NCBI GenBank assembly: GCA_029572965.1
Contig: JAKPQD010000183.1
Coordinates: forward strand, 1 to 64,000
Source of the DNA: Bacteroidota bacterium
GTDB taxonomy: Bacteria > Bacteroidota > Bacteroidia > Bacteroidales > DTGW01
Direction: 5' to 3'
DNA length: 64,000 bases
Part shown: positions 58,136-64,000 of the stretch, piece after piece
Layout: the number at the start of each line of letters is the position of its first letter
Position numbering within the stretch: position 1 is the stretch's first letter
Translations under genes and position numbers: made by a program
Notes under the pieces: model-generated
The model's database searches: none
Told to the model about the DNA's origin: nothing
Seen by the model: the letters and a program-made list of their open reading frames with translations, nothing else

Positions 58136-61100
58136 ATGATATTGAAAACCTGCAATATTATTAAGTTTCTACTTGTATCTACGTTATTGTATATACAGGC
58201 TTTGGGGTATTCTCAAAAACAATTGTTTTTTCATTTGGGCGTTGAAGATGGCCTTCCCAACGGGGTTATTAATTGCATTGCCCAGGACAAAACAGGCTTT
58301 ATTTGGATTGGCACTAACGACGGGCTTATCCGCTATGATGGCAAATATTTCAAAAATTTCAGTTATATCCCCGGAGATTCTACATCTTTGATAAATAACA
58401 CCATTCAGGATATTTTATGTGAAGGCTATAATGTTTGGATTTGCACAAACAAAGGAGTGGACAGATATAACTCAAAGACCGAAAGGTTTTCTCATATCCC
58501 AATTTTAGACGACGGGCTGAAGCAGAGTTATGCTGCTTTTAAAATTTTCAAAGACCTTAAAGGGCACTTATTGATTGCAACTCAAATGGGGCTGTATATT
58601 TATGATGAGTTTGAACATGCTATTAAACCCTCAGAAGTTGAGTTTGGAAGAAAGCCTATCGAAATTTCCTCCATTTCGCAAGACAGAGATAATGATTACT
58701 GGATAGGTAGCAGAAATTACGGAGTGTTCACTTTCAATTCGAAAAGTAAAGTGGCGAAACCAGTAGTTTACATGCTGAATGGGAAAAACGCATTACAAAA
58801 CAACAAAATATTTTGCTTGTATGAAGATAATCAACATACGGTCTGGATTGGGACTGAAGAAGGATTATTTTCAATTAATAAGGATACCTGGCAAATGGAA
58901 CGATATGTGCCTGTTGCCGGCAGAAATGATGCCTTGCCCCATATTTCGGTCAACAAAATAGTGGAAGACTCCCGCAATAACTTATGGATTGGGACAAATG
59001 GAGGTTTAGCAAAATTCAACAGAAAAGACAAGCGCTTTATCAATTATTATCACGATGATAACGACCCCAACTCACTTACCGACAATTCTATCCACTCAAT
59101 ATTTGAAGATGCCCAAAACAACCTGTGGATAGGAAGCGGCGAGAGCGGATTGAATATCAGCAGGTTACATGATATTGAGTTTAACAATTTTGTCAGAAAA
59201 CCCAATGACCCGCTAAGCCTTAGCTATGCTTTTGTTTCTTCTGTGCTTGAAGACAGTCAGGGAAATATTTGGGTTGGTACCAATGGGAAAGGCATCAATA
59301 AATATGATGCAAAAACAATGCGCTTTCAGTATTTTATACCTCCTTCATCAAACCAGGTGGGCACGCAAACTGCTGCCATCCTTTCTTTAATTGAAGACAG
59401 AAACAAAAACATCTGGATAGGCTCGTATCTTGGAGGTTTGACAGTATATAATCCTAAAACCCAACAATATAAGACTTTTGAGGTGAACCCTGCCGACTCT
59501 GGTGCGCTAAACAACAATATTGTTAATTGTATTTTGGAAGACTCAAAAGGTAATATTTGGGTAGCTACCAATGGTGGCGGAGTAAATATATATCAGCCTG
59601 CAACCCAAAAGTTTAAGCATATCCGCACAGGCAATTCAGCTTTGTCCAGTGATTATTGCCTGGTGGTTAAAGAAGATGCTCAAAGCAACATTTGGGTTGG
59701 CTCTTATTACGGGCTCAACAAAATTGATACTAAAACGCTCAAAGTAACCCGCTTTGTCAATAGCTCTTCTCCAGGCGCTATAAGCGCAGATGTAATATAT
59801 TCTATATATACAGATGCTAAAGGCAGGATTTGGGTTGGCACTAACTATGGATTGAACCTCTATAACCCTGTTAATAATACATTCACAGTATTTACAACTC
59901 AAAATGGCCTGCCCAACAATGTGATTAATGGGATTTTGGGAGACAACCGGGGCTTCATCTGGCTTAGCACCAATAGAGGACTATGTAAGTTTGACCCCGA
60001 AAATTTCCGGGTGGTGAATTATGATAAGCAAGATGGTATTGCTTCTCTCGAGTTTTTTCATGGAGCATGTTTTAAAAGCAAAAAAGGGATGTTGTATTTT
60101 GGAGGTATCCGCGGCCTTACATTCTTCAACCCTGATATTATAAAAACATCCTCTGCCAGAATGCCATTGGTTCTGACAGAATTGTTGGTTTTCAACCAGG
60201 TGGTAAAGCCTGGTAAAAATTCTATCCTTGATAAATCTATTACTTATACAGATGAGGTAAAACTGAAATACAATCAATCCTTTATAACCATTGGGTTTGC
60301 AGCGCTTAATTTCAGCACCTCGAGTAAAGACAATTATTCATATTATCTTGATGGCATCGACCGCCAGTGGAACAATGTTGGCAATAACCGATATGCCAGT
60401 TATACCAATTTGCCAGCGGGTAATTATACTTTCTATGTCAAATCCTTTAATAATGCAGGGCTTGAGAATCAGGTTAGCCTTAAAATTATTGTAAAACCTG
60501 CATTTTATAAAACTACTTTTGCTTACATATTGTATATTTTGCTTTTTATCGGGTTGTCATACTTTACGTACAGCTACATCCATTCTCGTACCGTTTACAA
60601 GCATAATTTGCTGATAGAAAGGATGGAGAAAGAAAAGGCTGTTGAAATCAACCAGGCTAAAATCAAGTTTTTTATCAATGTGGCCCATGAGTTTAAGACG
60701 CCTCTGACATTGATTGTATCTCCGGTAGAAAAGCTGTTGTCGTCTGCAAAAAGCCTTTCTTTTAGTGAAATAAATCACCTGCATTTGGTAATATACCGTA
60801 ATTCAATGCGTTTGTCTCGTTTGATGAACCAAATCATGGATTTACGCAGGATTGATACTGGTAATATTAAACTTTATGTTACAGAGAAGGAAATAGTGAG
60901 CTTTGTACGCGAAATAACCTTGAGCTTTGAGGATTATGCGGAGAAGCATAATATCAAATTCTCATTTGAATCTAATGTTGAGCATCTTAATGTTTGGTTC
61001 GATGCTGATAAACTTGAAAAAGTCATTTATAACCTAATTTCAAATGCTTTCAGATACACACCCGATGGACATTCTGTTAAAATAATAGTTGAACATGCCC

Positions 61101-62263
61101 AACCTGAAGGCAATACAGAAGGTATCGTCAGGATTATTGTCGAAGATAAAGGCATTGGTATCAAGAAAGAACATCAAAAGGAGATTTTCAACCGGTTCTT
61201 TCAGGTACCTTCTGAATATTCTGCAAATCCTGCAAGCTCAGGGATTGGTCTTTCTATCGCCAATGAATTTATTGAAATGCACCATGGACATATTGCAGTT
61301 GACAGTGAGCCAGGGCAGGGAAGTACTTTTACTGTGACACTCCCTTTAGGCAATAAGCATTTTGATAAAGAAGAAATTATCATCGCCAATGAATCTTCGG
61401 AACTTTATAACCCTGAGTTTGTAGTTTCTGAAACTGTTGAGGATGAAGAAGCTAATGAATCTGAGAATTCTTTGCCTGCTGCTGGTTCAGCTTCAAAACG
61501 TAAGTTTAAGCTTATGATTGCTGAAGATAATTATGAGCTTCGCAATTTTCTGGCCACCAGCTTAAGTGATACATATACTATTTTTGAAGCAGCCAATGGC
61601 AAAGAAGGTTTGGATTTAGTGAACGACCACATGCCTGATATTGTTATCACAGACGTGATGATGCCCGTAATGAATGGGATAGAGCTATGCAAGGCCATTA
61701 AAACCAATATCAAAACAAGCCATATCCCTGTTGTTATCCTAACTGTGTTAAATAATTACGATAATCAGCTTGAAGGATTAGAAACCGGAGCTGATGATTA
61801 TATTACAAAGCCCTTTAATATTAGCCTTTTACGCGCAAGGCTCATAAATCTTATTGAAAACAGGAAAAAACTGATCAAACGTTTTGTGGACGAGATGAAA
61901 CCTGAGCCTGACAAGCTTGCTCAGAATTCGCTTGATAGTAAGTTCTTAACCAAAGCATTTGAGATTGTAGAGAAAAACCTTACCAATACTGAGTTTTCTG
62001 CCGAAGATTTTGCCAGCCAAATTGGAATGAGCCGCAGTAACCTGCATATAAAACTAAAAGCGTTGACAAACCAATCAGCTACAGAATTTATCAGGCTTTA
62101 CAGGTTGAAGAAAGCCGCTGAGCTTTTATCAAATAGCCAGTACAATATCTCAGAAGTATCGTTTATGGTGGGGTTCAATAGCATCTCGTATTTCAACCGC
62201 TGTTTTAAACTTCAATTTGGGCTTACCCCTACCGAATTTATGGAAAAAGGACCAACATCCTGA
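58136..62263 (+). CDS. Hybrid two-component system (HTCS) regulator of mannan use
   Basis: One polypeptide combines sensor kinase and DNA-binding regulator. A signal peptide precedes a large periplasmic sensor made of Reg_prop beta-propeller repeats (to about residue 650, repeated WIGTNxGL) and a Y_Y_Y domain near 720-785. The transmembrane helix is near 795-815. The HisKA H-box INVAHEFKTPL is near 850, followed by HATPase (IVEDKGIGIKKEH, SGIGLSIANEFIEMHHG). The receiver (VITDVMMPVMNGIELC) and a C-terminal AraC HTH (about 1285-1380) complete it. The ATG at 58136 (MILKTCNIIKFLL) gives the better signal peptide than that at 58103. By position, mannan oligosaccharides are the likely ligand. No SusC/SusD pair is in the window. 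Confidence 0.94.
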   Translation: MILKTCNIIKFLLVSTLLYIQALGYSQKQLFFHLGVEDGLPNGVINCIAQDKTGFIWIGTNDGLIRYDGKYFKNFSYIPGDSTSLINNTIQDILCEGYNVWICTNKGVDRYNSKTERFSHIPILDDGLKQSYAAFKIFKDLKGHLLIATQMGLYIYDEFEHAIKPSEVEFGRKPIEISSISQDRDNDYWIGSRNYGVFTFNSKSKVAKPVVYMLNGKNALQNNKIFCLYEDNQHTVWIGTEEGLFSINKDTWQMERYVPVAGRNDALPHISVNKIVEDSRNNLWIGTNGGLAKFNRKDKRFINYYHDDNDPNSLTDNSIHSIFEDAQNNLWIGSGESGLNISRLHDIEFNNFVRKPNDPLSLSYAFVSSVLEDSQGNIWVGTNGKGINKYDAKTMRFQYFIPPSSNQVGTQTAAILSLIEDRNKNIWIGSYLGGLTVYNPKTQQYKTFEVNPADSGALNNNIVNCILEDSKGNIWVATNGGGVNIYQPATQKFKHIRTGNSALSSDYCLVVKEDAQSNIWVGSYYGLNKIDTKTLKVTRFVNSSSPGAISADVIYSIYTDAKGRIWVGTNYGLNLYNPVNNTFTVFTTQNGLPNNVINGILGDNRGFIWLSTNRGLCKFDPENFRVVNYDKQDGIASLEFFHGACFKSKKGMLYFGGIRGLTFFNPDIIKTSSARMPLVLTELLVFNQVVKPGKNSILDKSITYTDEVKLKYNQSFITIGFAALNFSTSSKDNYSYYLDGIDRQWNNVGNNRYASYTNLPAGNYTFYVKSFNNAGLENQVSLKIIVKPAFYKTTFAYILYILLFIGLSYFTYSYIHSRTVYKHNLLIERMEKEKAVEINQAKIKFFINVAHEFKTPLTLIVSPVEKLLSSAKSLSFSEINHLHLVIYRNSMRLSRLMNQIMDLRRIDTGNIKLYVTEKEIVSFVREITLSFEDYAEKHNIKFSFESNVEHLNVWFDADKLEKVIYNLISNAFRYTPDGHSVKIIVEHAQPEGNTEGIVRIIVEDKGIGIKKEHQKEIFNRFFQVPSEYSANPASSGIGLSIANEFIEMHHGHIAVDSEPGQGSTFTVTLPLGNKHFDKEEIIIANESSELYNPEFVVSETVEDEEANESENSLPAAGSASKRKFKLMIAEDNYELRNFLATSLSDTYTIFEAANGKEGLDLVNDHMPDIVITDVMMPVMNGIELCKAIKTNIKTSHIPVVILTVLNNYDNQLEGLETGADDYITKPFNISLLRARLINLIENRKKLIKRFVDEMKPEPDKLAQNSLDSKFLTKAFEIVEKNLTNTEFSAEDFASQIGMSRSNLHIKLKALTNQSATEFIRLYRLKKAAELLSNSQYNISEVSFMVGFNSISYFNRCFKLQFGLTPTEFMEKGPTS

Positions 62264-62614
62264 GAATTCAGCCAAACAAAGCCTTGACCAGTCTCGATAA
62301 AATGCACATATTTGTGTATAAACTGAAAAATTTAATATATCGCATTGAAATTCAATAACTTAATAAAATTTTTCAAACAATTTTTAAATCAGGTTGTCCT
62401 GTTTATAACGAGATGATTACCCAACTAAATCATATAGTTCGGCTTTAAAAAGCCTCCTAATGATTAATCTGGTATAACTTATAAAACACAAACCTGACAA
62501 CAACAGGCAACATACATTCAACTTCTTTCAAGACTATACAAATTACCATCTTTTTTATATGTATCAATGAAAACACAAAAATACAATAATTAGCATAGGC
62601 CATACACTAAATGA
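62264..62614. other. Non-coding gap between HTCS and truncated cyclase
   Basis: This 351-nt AT-rich gap between two convergent genes contains no recognisable gene, hairpin terminator or RNA. Confidence 0.5.
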
Positions 62615-63307
62615 CTAAGCCCTAAATATACTATTGGAATCTTTGTAGCTTTCTGCATCTAAAACTGGTAAATCAAGGCTTTTAAGGTAATTCATAAATT
62701 TTTCATTAGGCTCAAGCCCTTCTTTATCAGCAGAAAACTCAGGAATAATACGGTTTACAAAATACATATCTATCTCCCCTTTATTTTTTACCTTTATTTT
62801 CCCCCGATAACTACAATCAAAATAATCTTTAATAATGTTAAATGTTGAACCCGAAATATTTACCTTTTCAGCTTCTCCGGCAGACTCAATGCGACTTGCC
62901 GTATTAACCGAATCTCCCCAGATATCGTATGCAAATTTCTTCTCTCCAACAACACCTGTAACCAATTCGCCACTATGAATCCCAAGCCTCAATTTCCACG
63001 AAGGATTATCGGTATCTTCTGTTTTAACCCGAAGAGCTTTCATATACTTTTGTATCTCAAGGCCGGCTAAAACAACAGTAAAAGGGTTACTTTTATTGGC
63101 AGCAGGAATTCCACCTGCACACATATATGCATCTCCTATTGTCTTAATCTTTTCAAGGTTATATTTATTTATTATTGAATCAAACTTAATAAAATATTGG
63201 TCAAGATTAGAAACTAATTGTTCAGGAGTAATATTTTCAGCAATTCGCGAAAAATTGATAAAATCAGTAAAAAGAATTGGGTAGTATAAAAAAGATTGTG
63301 TAAACAC
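62615..63307 (-). pseudogene. Adenylate/guanylate cyclase catalytic domain, 5' end lost to an IS element
   Basis: The frame encodes a class III cyclase domain: PILFTDFINFSRIAENITPE (first metal Asp), KTIGDAYMCAGGIPAANKSN (second metal site), GIHSGELVTGVVGEKKFAYD and WGDSVNTASRIESAGEAEKV (purine specificity and transition-state residues). The catalytic domain starts almost at the beginning of the open frame, with no sensor or membrane part before it. The sequence immediately upstream is the end of an IS256-type element. The first residues (FTQSFLYY) lie across the junction. The gene is therefore probably truncated and not properly expressed. Whether the domain made cAMP or cGMP is uncertain. 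Confidence 0.75.
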
Positions 63308-63321
63308 TCATAAAAGTAACC

Positions 63322-63390
63322 AGATAATGCTGCCCTGCGAAATGAAGCGCAGGCGTAGCCGGAGCGAAATGTAGCAGGGCAGCATTATCT
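63322..63390. repeat. Perfect 17-bp inverted repeat in the IS leader
   Basis: AGATAATGCTGCCCTGC and GCAGGGCAGCATTATCT flank a 35-nt loop with GAAATG near both edges. It lies 25 nt before the transposase ATG. It may limit transposase expression or be a REP-like element carried by the IS. Confidence 0.75.
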
Positions 63391-63415
63391 TTGTAATAAT
63401 TTAAAAACCAATATT

Positions 63416-64000
63416 ATGAGTGCAACCAACACCTTTTCGAAAGATTTTTTCAAGCAATTTAAAAGCAAAGAAGATTTCCATTCCTTTTTTAACGACCTTT
63501 TTAAGCAAGGGGTCGAAGAGATGCTAAAAGCCGAACTGGAAGCCCACCTGGGATACGAAAAACATAGCAAAGAAGGCTATGGCACTGGCAATAGCCGCAA
63601 TGGCTCCTATAGCAAGACGGTTAAAACCGATAGCCTTGGCGACATGGTGTTAAACATCCCGCGAGACCGTAACGGCGAATTCGAGCCCCAACTCATCCCA
63701 AAAGGGCAGCGCATGAGCGATAAAATTGAAGAAGCCATTACGGGCATGTACAGCCGGGGCATGACCACCTCCGATATTAGCGCACAGGTAAAAAATATTT
63801 ACGGCGTAGATGTCAGTGAAGGGACTATTTCCAATGTAACCAACCGCATTATTGAGCATGTTAAAGAATGGCAGAACCGACCCCTCGAGAAGGTTTATTT
63901 TACCGTTTGGATGGATGGCATTATGCTTAAAATAAAGCAAAACGGAAAGTATATAAACAAGTGCGTTTACATTGTGGTTGGGCTTAAAAACGATGGCTTA
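63416..64000 (+). CDS. IS256-family transposase, partial (runs off window)
   Basis: The first 195 codons are present, without a stop before the window end. They begin MSATNTFSKDFFKQFKSKED. The conserved N-terminal part has ELEAHLGYEKHSKEGYGTGN, NIPRDRNGEFEPQLIPKG, MYSRGMTTSDISAQVKNIYG and VWMDGIMLKIKQNGKY. The Asp of WMDG is the expected first catalytic residue of the DDE triad. IS256-type transposases act by copy-out/paste-in. The ATG at 63416 fits the family N-terminus. Confidence 0.95.
   Translation, partial: MSATNTFSKDFFKQFKSKEDFHSFFNDLFKQGVEEMLKAELEAHLGYEKHSKEGYGTGNSRNGSYSKTVKTDSLGDMVLNIPRDRNGEFEPQLIPKGQRMSDKIEEAITGMYSRGMTTSDISAQVKNIYGVDVSEGTISNVTNRIIEHVKEWQNRPLEKVYFTVWMDGIMLKIKQNGKYINKCVYIVVGLKNDGL

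Larger units (their letters stand above)
63293..64000 (+). mobile_element. IS256-family insertion sequence, left part only
   Basis: The element seems to begin near 63293 with a terminal-repeat-like GATTGTGTAAACACTC. It carries a strong hairpin in its leader and a transposase gene running off the window end. The right end and any target duplication lie outside the window. The left boundary is inferred from where the cyclase coding sequence stops. Confidence 0.7.

Noticed and set aside
63385-63940. Minus-strand frames opposite the IS256 transposase
   Set aside because: They are antisense to a clear transposase reading frame.

Overview
The window is AT-rich chromosome from a member of the Bacteroidota, most likely an anaerobic or microaerobic Bacteroidales/Marinilabiliales-type organism. 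The evidence is consistent across the window. The ribosomal cluster lacks tuf between fusA and rpsJ, carries map between secY and infA, and is followed by eno after rplQ. Several secreted proteins end in type IX secretion (T9SS) sorting domains. Promoters match the Bacteroidota pattern TTTG-N18-TAnnTTTG. A hybrid two-component regulator (HTCS) is present, and ferredoxin-linked 2-oxoacid oxidoreductase and NrfHA nitrite reductase point to anaerobic metabolism.

Region 1 (37-19218, all minus strand) is the fused str-S10-spc-alpha cluster. It runs rpsL-rpsG-fusA-rpsJ through rplQ, 33 genes with gaps of 47 nt or less, including rpmD and rpmJ. A strong promoter lies just before rpsL, a terminator follows rplQ, and eno comes next. 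Region 2 (19430-23393) holds a purine nucleoside phosphorylase overlapping lpxK, a methyl-accepting-chemotaxis-like protein with a frameshifted N-terminus, and an MNT/HEPN (MntA/HepT) toxin-antitoxin pair whose HEPN gene is frameshifted. Region 3 (23561-29083) is an alpha-glucan locus: a T9SS-secreted GH13 amylase, a T9SS-secreted protein with two carbohydrate-binding-like repeats, and a divergent LacI regulator with a CG-centred palindrome between. Region 4 (29169-35325) carries an EamA transporter, a putative lipoprotein, DUF2147, AlbA-type and PNPOx-type proteins, a dense cluster of inverted repeats, an epimerase and a nitroreductase-like lipoprotein.

Region 5 (35333-43471) holds a BlaR1-like M56 protease with a GldM-like C-terminus and its BlaI repressor, a hybrid histidine kinase abutting an iron alcohol dehydrogenase, a T9SS beta-helix-like protein and a soluble histidine kinase. 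Region 6 (43773-52223) carries korAB, nrfHA, a second MCP-like protein and thiL. Region 7 (52380-62263) has two orphan secreted proteins and then a beta-mannan catabolic operon: GH130 mannosylglucose phosphorylase, an AGE-family (cellobiose/mannobiose) 2-epimerase and a GH26 mannanase lipoprotein, followed by an HTCS. The window ends in an IS256-family element that has cut off the 5' end of a nucleotide cyclase gene.

Four genes (MCP-like, HEPN, BlaR1-like, orphan T9SS protein) are each one base out of frame at or beside a short base run, and restoring one base rebuilds a normal N-terminus or domain. This is either consensus sequence error or real recent decay, and it should be settled before these genes are called pseudogenes. 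I see no tRNA, rRNA, CRISPR array or prophage.
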